Positions 54,402 through 63,797 are shown, counted from the first letter of the stretch. The stretch is DNA of 64,000 nt from Demequina sp. B12 (GCF_028823635.1 NZ_JAPEHU010000001.1:62001-126000), one strand, 5' to 3'. Numbers and translations: made by a program. Notes: generated from the letters alone by a model not told the origin.

Positions 54402-55994
54402 TCACAGCACGGCCCCCGCGACCCGCTCCACGGCCAGCCCCGTGCGGTAGGCCTCGAGGTAGCGGGCATAGCCCTCGACATCGGCCTCCAGCGGTTGCGC
54501 CACCGTCACTTCCGCGGACGCAAACACGTGCCGGTCGAGGTAGTCCGTCAGCGACCCCCCACCGCTGGCAGCGCGGAAGGCCGCCAGCACCGCCATACCC
54601 CAGGCGCCGCCTTCGGATGCGGTGTCCCCCACGGCCACCGGCGCCTTCAACGCCGCCGCCAAGAACCGCTGCGCCACCCCAGCGGTCCGGAACACGCCAC
54701 CATGAGCGAAGAGCCGCTCCACCGCGACACCTTCGTTCGCGAGCACCTCCATGCCCACGCTCAAGGCCGCAAAGACGCCATACACGTGAGCGCGCATCAG
54801 GTTCGCAAGCGTGAGCTCACTGCCAGGGGTCCGCACCACCAGCGGGCGTCCCTCCTCAACACCCACGACCGGCTCACCCGAAAGCGTGTTGTACGCGAGG
54901 ATCCCGCCGGCGTCGCCCTGCCCTGCTAGTGCTTCCGTCAGCAGGACTTCGAAGACCCGGTCCTGGGACGCATCGGCCCCTAGCGCCTGCGCAAACCGAC
55001 CAAACACCCCCGCCCAGGCACCCAACTCGGACGCGCCGTTGTTGCAGTGCACCATCGCCACCGGGTGACCTGCGGGCGTCGTCACCAAGTCGATCTCTTC
55101 GTGCACCTCAGCCAACGCGTGCTCCAGCACGACCATCGCGAAAACTGATGTCCCCGCAGAGACGTTGCCCGTGCGCGGCGCCACCGCATTGGTGGCGACC
55201 ATCCCAGTTCCTGCGTCACCTTCGGGCGGGCACAGCGGGATGCCCGGCTGGAGTTTCCCGGTGGGGTCCAGCAGCGTGGCACCTTCCGCGGTGAGCGAGC
55301 CGGCATCATCCCCTGCGGCCAGTACTCGGGGGAGCATGGCGCGCAGATCGAGCCGGCCCTCCGTGAGAGCGGAGTAGGCGGCGAGCATACGCGCGTCATA
55401 GTCACCGGTTGCGGCGTCGATGGGGAACATCCCGGAGGCATCCCCCACACCCAAGACTCGGTTCCCGGTGAGTCGCCAGTGGACGTATCCGGCAAGGGTC
55501 GTGAACCAGTCGAGTTGTGCCACATGGGGCTCGTTGTTCAGCACCGCCTGGTGGAGGTGCGCGATCGACCAGCGCAGCGGGATGTTCACTCCGAGCAGGT
55601 CCGTCAGCTCACGCGCTGCCGCTCCTGTGGTGGTGTTGCGCCAGGTGCGGAACGGGGTCAGCAATGTGCCATCCGCGCCAAATGGAAGGTAGCCGTGCAT
55701 CATTGCGGAGACACCGATGGAGCCCACGGCAGTCAGGCCGATGCCGTGGTCCCGCTGGACGTTGCGCGCCAGTTCTGCGTAGGCCGCCTGCAGTCCGGTC
55801 CAGACGTCATCGAGGGCGTACGTCCACAGCGCGTCGATGTACTGGTTCTCCCACTGGTGGGAGCCCACTGCGAGGACCTGGGAGGTGCTGGTGTCGATGA
55901 GGCAGGCCTTGATGCGCGTGGAACCTAACTCGATTCCGAGCGCGGTGCGTCCGGTCTCGATTGCGTCGCGCGCTGTGCCGTCTTGATCGCTCAC
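54402..55994 (-). CDS. araB: Ribulokinase-type FGGY kinase
   Basis: 530 residues. ALGIELGSTRIKACLIDTST (phosphate loop), the two-lobe FGGY layout, and FAHGGVFRTAGVAQRFLAAA near the end. Phosphorylates L-ribulose. Starts with GTG at 55994; first gene of araB-araD-araA, preceded by two operator-like sites. Confidence 0.93.
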   Translation of the reverse strand: MSDQDGTARDAIETGRTALGIELGSTRIKACLIDTSTSQVLAVGSHQWENQYIDALWTYALDDVWTGLQAAYAELARNVQRDHGIGLTAVGSIGVSAMMHGYLPFGADGTLLTPFRTWRNTTTGAAARELTDLLGVNIPLRWSIAHLHQAVLNNEPHVAQLDWFTTLAGYVHWRLTGNRVLGVGDASGMFPIDAATGDYDARMLAAYSALTEGRLDLRAMLPRVLAAGDDAGSLTAEGATLLDPTGKLQPGIPLCPPEGDAGTGMVATNAVAPRTGNVSAGTSVFAMVVLEHALAEVHEEIDLVTTPAGHPVAMVHCNNGASELGAWAGVFGRFAQALGADASQDRVFEVLLTEALAGQGDAGGILAYNTLSGEPVVGVEEGRPLVVRTPGSELTLANLMRAHVYGVFAALSVGMEVLANEGVAVERLFAHGGVFRTAGVAQRFLAAALKAPVAVGDTASEGGAWGMAVLAAFRAASGGGSLTDYLDRHVFASAEVTVAQPLEADVEGYARYLEAYRTGLAVERVAGAVL

Positions 55995-56051
55995 TTGTTC
56001 CGCTCCTCCTTGAGCGTGCGAGCTGTGCGGCTCCGTTGCCGCACCGCGTCG

Positions 56052-56087
56052 TGTTCACGTTCACATCTAGGAATGTTAACGCTAGCA
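56052..56087. promoter_or_regulatory. Two operator-like motifs before araB
   Basis: TGTTCACGTTCACA (56052-56065, identical to the site at 51822) and TGTTAACGCTAGCA (56074-56087), 22 bases apart. LacI-family style; the second deviates in its right half. Position upstream of araB, about 60-90 bases from its start. Confidence 0.7.
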
Positions 56088-56112
56088 CGAAACTCTGAGA
56101 AGGCGGAAGTGT

Positions 56113-56140
56113 GCCGGCACCCGGCACCCGGCACCCGGCA
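56113..56140 (+). repeat. Short tandem repeat (GGCACCC)4
   Basis: Four tandem copies of the heptamer GGCACCC, between araB and the next terminator. A slippage-prone sequence with no clear role. Confidence 0.8.
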
Positions 56141-56151
56141 CCCACAAGCCA

Positions 56152-56189
56152 ACAGCGGCCGGCCCACGAATGGACCGGCCGCCGCTCTT
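56152..56189 (-). terminator. Hairpin after the ABC exporter permease
   Basis: On the minus strand GGCCGGTCC pairs with GGGCCGGCC through ATTCGT, with outer AGCGGC/GCTGTTG. It lies 43 bases past the exporter stop, before the araB promoter region. Confidence 0.6.
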
Positions 56190-56231
56190 CACGCCGCTAC
56201 GGGCGTGCAGCTTCTACATCTGCACCACGCG

Positions 56232-57032
56232 CTAGGCGTCGCGCCCCTTCATCGCCACGGATGCGGCAACACACGCACCCACGGACCAGGCCAGCAACAC
56301 CAGCGAGCCCACCCAGGGGCCAATGTCATCCGGAGTCACGCCGAACGAACCGGCACCAATGATCGAGTCTCCGGCGCCGCTGGGCAGGTACGCCGTGATG
56401 TGCGCCAACCAATCCAGACCGAACAAGCCAGCGAACGGCAGCACCGCCAGCAGGCCCACGACAGCGGTCACGGCGATTCCGCTGGACTTCACCAGCGCGC
56501 CAATCCCCACGGCCATGATCGAGGTGGCAATGCACACTGCCGGTACCCCGATGAAGATCTGCCACGTGTGTGCCTCCGCCAGGTCTGCGGTGGCGCCCAG
56601 ATCGCTGTACTTCCACAGTGTCGCCGCGTAGCTCAGCGCCAGCACCAGAATCGACACCACACCGGTGTAGATAGCCATCGCTGTCGCCTTGGCGGCCAGC
56701 CAGGTGTTCCGGTTGGGAACTGCGGTGAAGGAGACCCGGTACATGCCGGAGCTCCACTCGCCGGTAGCCTGCAGAGCGGAGTACACCGCCAAGATCACCC
56801 ATGGCATGAGGATGCCGTTGGACGCATGAGTCACGGTCCAGGCGCTCTCGTTGCCCGCCTCAGGTCCGGCCGGCGAGCTCGTGAGCATGATCATCAGCGC
56901 CAAACCGATGCTGACGATCGTGATCCACCAGATACTGCGCATGGTGGTGAGCTTGAGCAGTTCGGAGCGAACGGCACCGCCGAAGGTCAGGCGAGCGTTC
57001 GCCACGGTCGAGGTCTTGGTTGCGGGGCTCAC
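56232..57032 (-). CDS. ABC-2 type exporter permease
   Basis: 266 residues, six spans. RSELLKLTTMRSIWWITIVS is the typical entry; WSSGMYRVSFTAVPNRNTWL follows. Pairs with the ATPase encoded upstream (4-bp overlap GTGA). Substrate unknown, commonly a peptide, drug or lipid. Confidence 0.88.
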   Translation of the reverse strand: MSPATKTSTVANARLTFGGAVRSELLKLTTMRSIWWITIVSIGLALMIMLTSSPAGPEAGNESAWTVTHASNGILMPWVILAVYSALQATGEWSSGMYRVSFTAVPNRNTWLAAKATAMAIYTGVVSILVLALSYAATLWKYSDLGATADLAEAHTWQIFIGVPAVCIATSIMAVGIGALVKSSGIAVTAVVGLLAVLPFAGLFGLDWLAHITAYLPSGAGDSIIGAGSFGVTPDDIGPWVGSLVLLAWSVGACVAASVAMKGRDA

Positions 57033-57949
57033 TGGGCTGCTCCTTCCTGGGTGGTGGCGTGATATTCGACGGCATCGGCTGTGAGGCGCAGGTATGCCTC
57101 TTCCAGGGTTGCATTGCTCTTGACTAGCTCGTGCAACTGGATGCCAGCACCTACGACCAGTTCCGCGATGCGTGCTGGTTCGAGTCCGTTGACGACGAGT
57201 GCGTCGGTGGTGGCCGTGACCTCTGCGCCCTCGGTTGCGATCAGTTGCGTCAGAGCGGTGTCGTCGGAGGACTTCACGGTGACCGCACCGGATGCCGCCT
57301 GAGCCGTGAAGTCTGCGACGGATCCCTGCGCCAGGACCTTTCCACGGCCAATGACGACCACGCGGTCTGCCGTGAGCTGCACTTCGCTCATCAGGTGACT
57401 GGACAGGAGAACGGTCCGGCCCTCAGCAGCAAACTGTTTGGCAAGGTTGCGCACCCACAACACACCATCGGGGTCGAGGCCGTTGACGGGCTCATCCATG
57501 ATGAGGGTGGACGGATCGCCGAGCATGGCCGTGGCGATTCCCAGGCGCTGCCCCATGCCAAGGGAGAAGCGCTTGGCTCGCTTCTTGGCGACCGCGGTCA
57601 GGCCGGTCATCTCGATGACCTCGTCCACGCGCTTCTTGGAGATACCGTGGGTTGCCGCGAAGGCGCGCAGGTGGTTGCGTGCCGTACGGCCTGGCGTCAC
57701 GGACTTGGCGTCCAGGAGCGCACCTGCGACGCGTAGGGGTGCGCCGTGTTGGATCAGGGGCTTGCCGTCAATGGTGGCGGTGCCAGCGTCTGGCCGGTCA
57801 AGCCCCATGATCATGCGCATGGTGGTGGATTTTCCGGCGCCGTTGGGACCCAGGAACCCGGTGACGGATCCTGCGGGTGCGGTGAACGTAATGTCGTCCA
57901 CGGCGCGCTTGGCCCCGTACGTTTTTGTCAGTCCTGCGACTTCGATCAT
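57029..57949 (-). CDS. ABC exporter ATPase
   Basis: 306 residues. Walker A GPNGAGKSTTMRM, signature FSLGMGQRLGIATAML, Walker B TLIMDEP, switch His in LLSSHLMSEVQ. The ~80-residue tail is typical of bacitracin/lantibiotic-immunity type ATPases (BcrA-like). Coupled to the permease. No regulator adjacent on the same strand. Confidence 0.93.
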   Translation of the reverse strand: MIEVAGLTKTYGAKRAVDDITFTAPAGSVTGFLGPNGAGKSTTMRMIMGLDRPDAGTATIDGKPLIQHGAPLRVAGALLDAKSVTPGRTARNHLRAFAATHGISKKRVDEVIEMTGLTAVAKKRAKRFSLGMGQRLGIATAMLGDPSTLIMDEPVNGLDPDGVLWVRNLAKQFAAEGRTVLLSSHLMSEVQLTADRVVVIGRGKVLAQGSVADFTAQAASGAVTVKSSDDTALTQLIATEGAEVTATTDALVVNGLEPARIAELVVGAGIQLHELVKSNATLEEAYLRLTADAVEYHATTQEGAAQ

Positions 57950-58104
57950 TCTGCATCCCTCCCAAGATTGCTCTTGAAATCTAGCGACCGTTTGCTACTA
58001 GATCTGGCACTTTGGTCATGGGTGAGTCACGGGTGAGCGCCGATGCAGTGGCGCAGCACGTGTATGGCGCGAGGCGCCCAGTGCTAGGCGGGCGGCGCGG
58101 AGAG

Positions 58105-59103
58105 TCAGGCGCGAGGTGCGGCGGTGGATTCGCGCAGTTCGAGCGAGGGCGCCACGAGCACAGGCTCAACATCGTGGCCCTGCAACAGCCCGCCGATAAG
58201 GTCGACGGCCGCCTGACCTACCGCGCCGAAGTCTTGAACGACGGTGGTGAGCGGAGGCAGGCAGTGGCGCGCCTCTGCAGTGTTGTCGAAGCCCACGAGC
58301 GAGACGTCGTGGGGCACACGGACACCAGCCTCGGAAAGCGCGTGGATCACGCCGAAGGCCATCTGGTCGTTGGCGCTGAAGATCGCGGTCGCGGAGGGGT
58401 CGATGAGTTTTCCCGCTTCGTACCCGGAGTCAGAGGTCCAGTCGCCGTCGAGCACTGGCAGGACTTCGAGCCCGGCTTGTGCCACGTAGTTCTCGAAGGC
58501 GGCCCGGCGGGAACGGGCTTCGCCATGGGTGGCGGGTCCAGAGATGTGCTGGATGCGGGTGTGCCCTAGCTCCCGCAGGTGATCCATCGCGAGCCTGACG
58601 CCGGCCTTCTGGTCCACGGTGGCGAACGTGGAAACGTCTTGGTCGCCGGCGAGGAGATGCACCACGGGCACGTCCAGGTTCAGTTCATCGATGGCGGCGG
58701 TAATCCCGACCTGCTGCGCGACAACTGCGAGGGCGTCGATGCCACGGCCCATCATGAACTCGACGCTTTCCACCATCTGTTCGCGCGAGGGCTCGGCGGA
58801 GGTCATGAGGGTGGAAAGCCCCGCTTCGCGGGCGGCTTTCTCGATGGCGTGGAGGGTGCTGAGGGGACCGATCTCTGCACTGTCGGGGCCCACCATGCCA
58901 ATGGTCTGGGTGCGTCCGGTGACGAGGGCACGGGCGGCGAGGTTGCGACGGTAGCCCAGCGCGGCGATGGCTTCGAGGACGCGGTCGCGGGTTTCGGGGC
59001 GCAGGCTGTGGTGGCCGTTGAGAACGCGCGACACAGTCTGATGCGAGACGCCCGCTCGTGCAGCGACGTCGTGCATGCTGGGCCCGCGGGTCGTCTTTGC
59101 CAT
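58105..59103 (-). CDS. LacI-family transcriptional regulator
   Basis: 332 residues. HTH and hinge: [20 protein letters not shown], then [20 protein letters not shown]; a periplasmic-binding-like effector domain follows, ending in a short tail. It lies divergently from galT but the ara operators (51822, 56052) fit a LacI-type protein better than anything before galT, so its target may be ara, gal or both. No obvious self-operator was found. Confidence 0.92.
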   Translation of the reverse strand: MAKTTRGPSMHDVAARAGVSHQTVSRVLNGHHSLRPETRDRVLEAIAALGYRRNLAARALVTGRTQTIGMVGPDSAEIGPLSTLHAIEKAAREAGLSTLMTSAEPSREQMVESVEFMMGRGIDALAVVAQQVGITAAIDELNLDVPVVHLLAGDQDVSTFATVDQKAGVRLAMDHLRELGHTRIQHISGPATHGEARSRRAAFENYVAQAGLEVLPVLDGDWTSDSGYEAGKLIDPSATAIFSANDQMAFGVIHALSEAGVRVPHDVSLVGFDNTAEARHCLPPLTTVVQDFGAVGQAAVDLIGGLLQGHDVEPVLVAPSLELRESTAAPRA

Positions 59104-59287
59104 GTCGTGGCCCCCTTTCGGGGCTCACTGTAGCGCTCAGGGGGCGCGATGGACTACTAGCGTGCCTCGCAGACCACACCGGTGGAGTATGTTGATGGGG
59201 TCGCGAAATGCTAGACTGTGACCGGTCCCAGTCGGAAGATTCCGACCCCCCACCACGACGGAAAACCAAGGAAAGCTGGAGCACACC

Positions 59288-60433
59288 GTGCCCGACAAGG
59301 CCAGCGCACCGCAGCGCACCCACGACCCTGCCATTCGCGTGATCCGCGACTCCCTCGCAGACGGCCGCGAGCTCATCTACTTTGACGACGCGACCACAAC
59401 CCTGCCGGCAGAACGCAAGCCCGACTCCCGCACCTTGGACCCCCGCCCCGAGACCGCAGAACTACGCCAAGACCCCCTCACTGGCGAGTGGATCACCATC
59501 GCCAAGGCGCGCCAGAACCGCGTCATGCTTCCTCCGGCGCACCTCGACCCCCTGGCCCCTCAGACCCCAGACAACCCCTCTGAGATCCCCGACCAGTACG
59601 ACGTCGCCGTCTTCGAAAACCGTTCCCCGTCGTTCGGCCCCGCACAGGCAACCCCCAACACGGAAGCCCCACTCGGCATCGGCCTGGAACGCGCCACCAC
59701 GTCCGTAGGCCGCTGCGAAGTGGTGTGCTTCTCCCCAGAGCACGAAGGCTCCTACTCAACCCTGGGCGAAACCCGCGCTCGCACAGTCATTGAAGCGTGG
59801 GCGCACCGCACCTACGAACTCAGCCAGATCCCCGGCGTGCAGCAGGTGTTCCCCTTCGAAAACCGTGGCGAAGCCATCGGCGTCACGCTGCACCACCCCC
59901 ACGGGCAGATCTACTCCTACCCTTACGTCACGCCACGCACCCAACGACTCCAAGCATCGGTCCGTGACTACGGCACGTCCCTGATGGGGGACATCCTGGA
60001 CCGCGAGCGCAACGGCAGCCGCGTCATCCTGGCCGGCGAGCACTGGACGGCGTTTGTGCCGTTCGCCGCCAGGTGGCCCATCGAGGTCCACCTCCTGCCT
60101 CACCGTGACATCCCGGACTTTGCCCACACGTCACTGGATGAGCGCGACGAACTCGCGTACCTGCACCCGCGCCTGCTACGAATGCTTGACTCGCTGTACG
60201 ACACCCCCACGCCATACATCTCCGCATGGCATCAGGCACCGCTGAGCGACGCAGACGGCATCCGCATGATGCTCCAAGTCACCAGCCCACGCCGGGGTGC
60301 AGACAAGATGAAGTTCCTGGCAGGATCGGAAGCCGCGATGGGCGCCTGGGTAGGCGACCTAGTCCCGGAGAACGCTGCCGCAGCCATGCGTGATGCTTTG
60401 GCTCTCGCCGACGAGAAGTGGACCCACCGATGA
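59288..60433 (+). CDS. galT: Galactose-1-phosphate uridylyltransferase
   Basis: 381 residues, class I. GEWITIAKARQNRVM, then FENRGEAIGVTLHHPHGQIY (active-site His-x-His region) and HLLPHRDIPDF in the second half. Transfers UMP between glucose and galactose phosphates. GTG start at 59288; overlaps galK by 4 bp. Confidence 0.96.
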   Translation: MPDKASAPQRTHDPAIRVIRDSLADGRELIYFDDATTTLPAERKPDSRTLDPRPETAELRQDPLTGEWITIAKARQNRVMLPPAHLDPLAPQTPDNPSEIPDQYDVAVFENRSPSFGPAQATPNTEAPLGIGLERATTSVGRCEVVCFSPEHEGSYSTLGETRARTVIEAWAHRTYELSQIPGVQQVFPFENRGEAIGVTLHHPHGQIYSYPYVTPRTQRLQASVRDYGTSLMGDILDRERNGSRVILAGEHWTAFVPFAARWPIEVHLLPHRDIPDFAHTSLDERDELAYLHPRLLRMLDSLYDTPTPYISAWHQAPLSDADGIRMMLQVTSPRRGADKMKFLAGSEAAMGAWVGDLVPENAAAAMRDALALADEKWTHR

Positions 60434-61578
60434 CTGACATTCGCGACACGTTCGCCAAGGTTTATGGCCGCGCACCCGAAGGGGTGTGGTCCGCTCCCGG
60501 CCGCGTCAACCTCATCGGCGAACACACCGACTACAACAACGGCTACGTGCTGCCCTTCGCAATCGACCGGCGCACCTGGGCAGCCGTGGCACGGCGTGAG
60601 GACCGCGACATCCACCTGCGCTCTACCTTTGCCGACGGTGAAGTAGTCGCCTCCCTGGACGCGCTGGATCCCGCAGTGATGGAGGGCTGGTCCGCGTACG
60701 TCCTAGGAGTGGCGTGGGCAGCGGCCGATGCTGGGGTCACCATGGACGGCGCGTTCGGCTTGGACATTCTGATCGACTCCGACGTCCCGGTGGGCGCGGG
60801 CTTGTCGTCCTCGGCCGCGCTCGAATGCGCGGCCGGCGCCGCCTTCAACGACCTCTGGGGTTGGGAGCTCGACAAGATCGCGCTGGCCCGGCTGGGCCGA
60901 GTCGCGGAGAACAAAGCCGTGGGAGCACCCACCGGGCTCTTGGATCAGGCCGCTTCCATGCTGGGTGAAGCCGACCACGTGGTGTTCCTGGACTGCCTCA
61001 CGGAAGAAGCACGCCCCGTCCCGCTCCACCTCCCTCACGAGGGCCTAGGCATCCTGGTGATGAACTCCAACGTGGACCACGAACACGCCACCGGAGGCTA
61101 CGGCGAACGGTTCGCCTCGTGCGCACTGGGAGCCAAGGAACTCGGGGTCGCCTCACTGCGAGAAGTCGACCGCGACGGACTTGAACGAGGACTCGAAGTC
61201 CTCGACGCGGAAACGCTTCGCCGTGTGCGCCACATCGTCACCGAAAACGAACGCGTCCTCCAGACGGTCGACACGCTCGCCGCGCACGGGCCCCGCGCCA
61301 TCGGCAACCTCCTCAACGAATCCCAGGCCTCTATGCGGGACGACTTCGAGATCACCGTGCCCGAAATTGACCTTGCCTGCGACACCGCCGTCAGCGCCGG
61401 GGCCATCGGCGCACGCATGACCGGAGGCGGCTTTGGCGGCTCCTCGATCGCGCTGGTACCGCTCGAACAAGCCGATGCCATCGCCGACGCCGTACGCGAC
61501 GCCCTCGCCCGCGCCGGCATGCGCGAACCCACTATCTTTACCGTGACCCCCTCCCAAGGGGCACGCAGGGACAGCTAG
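60430..61578 (+). CDS. galK: Galactokinase
   Basis: 382 residues, GHMP family. Signature 1 GRVNLIGEHTDYNNGYVLPF, ATP motif VPVGAGLSSSAALECA, and late GARMTGGGFGGSSIALV. All key residues intact. ATG 60430 coupled to galT. Confidence 0.97.
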   Translation: MTDIRDTFAKVYGRAPEGVWSAPGRVNLIGEHTDYNNGYVLPFAIDRRTWAAVARREDRDIHLRSTFADGEVVASLDALDPAVMEGWSAYVLGVAWAAADAGVTMDGAFGLDILIDSDVPVGAGLSSSAALECAAGAAFNDLWGWELDKIALARLGRVAENKAVGAPTGLLDQAASMLGEADHVVFLDCLTEEARPVPLHLPHEGLGILVMNSNVDHEHATGGYGERFASCALGAKELGVASLREVDRDGLERGLEVLDAETLRRVRHIVTENERVLQTVDTLAAHGPRAIGNLLNESQASMRDDFEITVPEIDLACDTAVSAGAIGARMTGGGFGGSSIALVPLEQADAIADAVRDALARAGMREPTIFTVTPSQGARRDS

Positions 61579-61657
61579 CCCCACCCACTCGACTGACACG
61601 CACTACCTCACGGAAGCATCGGCCCTCACCCAAGGCCGCGGCAGAAAGAAGGCACAT

Positions 61658-62638
61658 ATGTCCTGGATGGTCACCGGCGGCGCTGGATACATCGGTGCGC
61701 ACGTGGTCCGTGCGCTGCGCGACTCCGGAATCGACGCCGTGGTGTTGGACGACCTGTCCAGCGGCTTCGAAGCATTCGTCCCCGAAGGCGTGCCCTTCGT
61801 GAAAGCCTCCATCTTGGAGACCGAACGTGTCACCGCAGCGCTGCGCGACCACAACGTTCAAGGCGTCATCCACTGTGCTGGCTACAAGTACGCCGGCGAA
61901 TCCGTGAAGAACCCGCTCCACACCTACCGCCAGAACGTCGAAGGCACCGTGTGCCTCCTGGAGGCCATGGCGACCGCAGGCGTGACCCAACTGGTGTTCT
62001 CCTCGTCCGCGGGCGTCTACGGCACCCCCGACGTCGAGGTCGTCAACGAATCCACCGCCACCACCCCCGAGTCGCCCTACGGCGAGTCCAAACTCATCGG
62101 CGAATGGCTGATCCGCGACCAGGTCCGCGCCACCGCAGAGTCCGATGCCCCGCTCCGCGCCACGTCCCTGCGCTACTTCAACGTGGTCGGCTCCGGCACC
62201 ACCGAGGTCTACGACGCCTCCCCGCACAACCTGTTCCCCAAAGTCATTCGCGCCATCAAGGGCGGCCAGGCCCCCCTCATCTTTGGTGACGACTACGACA
62301 CTCCTGACGGCACGTGTGTGCGCGACTATGTTCACGTCCAGGACCTCGCGCACTCCCACGTGGCCGCGGCCCGCATGCTCGACGCGGGACGCCCCCTCGC
62401 TCCCGTCTACAACCTAGGTTCAGGAGACGGCACCTCCGTCAAGGAGATCGTGGGATCGCTACTGGCCGCGGCAGACTCGTCACTCGAGCCCGTGGTGAAG
62501 GACCGCCGCCCCGGAGACCCCGCACGGATTGTCGCCAAGGGCGAGCTCGCCGCAGATGACATCGAATGGAAGATGGCCCACTCGATTGAAGAGATGGCCT
62601 CGAGCGCCTGGGAAGCAGCCCCAGAAGCCCTCTCCTAA
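61658..62638 (+). CDS. galE: UDP-glucose 4-epimerase
   Basis: 326 residues, extended SDR. GGAGYIGAHVVRALRD (NAD), FSSSAGVYG (catalytic Ser), YGESKLIGEWLIRDQ (Tyr-x3-Lys) and DGTCVRDYVHVQDL. Completes the Leloir pathway after galTK. A GCATCGGCC word lies in the gap before it. Confidence 0.96.
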   Translation: MSWMVTGGAGYIGAHVVRALRDSGIDAVVLDDLSSGFEAFVPEGVPFVKASILETERVTAALRDHNVQGVIHCAGYKYAGESVKNPLHTYRQNVEGTVCLLEAMATAGVTQLVFSSSAGVYGTPDVEVVNESTATTPESPYGESKLIGEWLIRDQVRATAESDAPLRATSLRYFNVVGSGTTEVYDASPHNLFPKVIRAIKGGQAPLIFGDDYDTPDGTCVRDYVHVQDLAHSHVAAARMLDAGRPLAPVYNLGSGDGTSVKEIVGSLLAAADSSLEPVVKDRRPGDPARIVAKGELAADDIEWKMAHSIEEMASSAWEAAPEALS

Positions 62639-62642
62639 CCCG

Positions 62643-62701
62643 CCAGATGGCTCCATTTCGCCGTTTTGGCACCGCATAACAGCCAAATGGAGCCATTTGG
62701 C
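62643..62701. repeat. Dispersed palindromic repeat family 1, copy 3
   Basis: 59 bp: CCAGATGGCTCCATTTCG, a different middle, then AGCCAAATGGAGCCATTTGG. Between convergent galE and ridA, where it could end both transcripts. Confidence 0.75.
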
Positions 62702-62737
62702 TGTGTGGCGAGGGTCGTGCGGGGCGCTGGGGACGCG

Positions 62738-63109
62738 CTAAGCGATGATCGCGTCGACCTGAATCTCCACCAGGGCCTGCGGGTCTGCAAGGGCCGTGAC
62801 CTCAACCAGCGTGGACACCGGGAGGACGCCCCCGAACGCACGCCTGTGCGCCCGCGACACCGCAGGCATGTCTCCCATGTCGACCACGTATAGCACCGTG
62901 CGCACCACATGATGCATGGTCGCGCCCGTCTCCTCGAGCGCACGTTCAATGCGAGCCAGCGCTGACGCCGCCTGTTCCTCCGCGCCGCTGTCCAAAGCCT
63001 CAGGGCCCGCGATCGTTCCGGCCACCAAAACCATGGACCCAACTCTCACCGCACGCGAGTATCCGTGAGAGTCTTCCCATTGACCGCCGGATGACACGTT
63101 CTGTCGCAT
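62738..63109 (-). CDS. RidA-family protein
   Basis: 123 residues, YjgF/RidA fold. RAVRVGSMVLVAGTIAGPEA, ARIERALEETGATMHHVVRT and ALADPQALVEIQVDAIIA. Canonical RidA deaminates reactive enamines; the catalytic Arg (usual R in the 100s, NPxAR) is not clearly conserved here (FGGVLPVSTL), so it may belong to a Rid subfamily without this activity. Confidence 0.9.
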   Translation of the reverse strand: MRQNVSSGGQWEDSHGYSRAVRVGSMVLVAGTIAGPEALDSGAEEQAASALARIERALEETGATMHHVVRTVLYVVDMGDMPAVSRAHRRAFGGVLPVSTLVEVTALADPQALVEIQVDAIIA

Positions 63110-63191
63110 CCCTCCACGGTACTCGGGCGCCTATCGCTTAGCCCCCACCACTCACCCAGGGAGCCCGTCAGTCCGTCAGGCCGTCAGGCCG

Positions 63192-63551
63192 TCAGCCCCA
63201 GCCGAGCGCGTGAAGCCGCTCGTCGTCGATGCCGAAGTGGTGTGCGATCTCATGCACCACGGTGATCGCGACCTCCTCGCGCACGTGGTCGGCGTCTTCG
63301 CAGTGACGCAACGTAGGACCCCGGTAGATGAAAATCCGGTCGGGCAGGTCCACCATTCCCCAGTCGGCGCCACGATCCGTAAGCGCCACGCCGTCATACA
63401 AGCCCAGCAGCTCCTCGCCGCCTTCTGGCTCGTCCTCAATCAGCACGACCACGTTGTCTACCAGGGCCAGGAGTTCCTCGGGGATGGCGTCAAGGCCATC
63501 GTTCACGGCGTCCTCGAACTCTTCCGGCGTCATCTCAACCATGCCGCCCAT
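63192..63551 (-). CDS. Zincin-fold metallopeptidase-family protein (HExxH)
   Basis: 119 residues. TVVHEIAHHFGIDDERLHAL is the zinc-binding HExxHxxGxxD motif; EFEDAVNDGLDAIPEELLAL begins the fold, an actinobacterial minimal zincin (DUF1025 type). Start ambiguous: ATG 63551 or 63542. Confidence 0.85.
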   Translation of the reverse strand: MGGMVEMTPEEFEDAVNDGLDAIPEELLALVDNVVVLIEDEPEGGEELLGLYDGVALTDRGADWGMVDLPDRIFIYRGPTLRHCEDADHVREEVAITVVHEIAHHFGIDDERLHALGWG

Positions 63552-63662
63552 TGTCACGCACGCCCCCACCAGTTTGGCCCGATCTGCGAAAAGTGGTCTC
63601 AGCACCCCGGAACGTCCCGTAAGATAGTTCCGTTCGTTACCCCGCAAGGGGGATCGAGCGGC

Positions 63663-63735
63663 GCCCCCATCGTCTAGCGGCCTAGGACGCCGCCCTTTCA
63701 CGGCGGTAGCACGGGTTCGAATCCCGTTGGGGGTA
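63663..63735 (+). tRNA. tRNA-Glu (UUC)
   Basis: 73-nt cloverleaf: acceptor GCCCCCA paired with TGGGGGT, anticodon loop CTTTCAC (anticodon TTC), T-arm ACGGGTTCGAATCCCGT. CCA not encoded. First of three tRNA genes at the right edge. Confidence 0.97.
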
Positions 63736-63797
63736 CTGGGTAGGCCTGCAAATGGTCTACACTACTACTCGGCCCTCTTACGAGAGGGGCGATGCAA

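Noticed and set aside
56113..56140. GGCACCC tandem repeat as a phase-variable switch
   Set aside because: It lies between genes and outside any recognised promoter core, so no switching mechanism is supported.
63771..63790. GCCCTCT/AGAGGGGC hairpin between tRNA-Glu and tRNA-Asp as a terminator
   Set aside because: Bulged stem without a T-run; more likely incidental or processing-related in the tRNA cluster.
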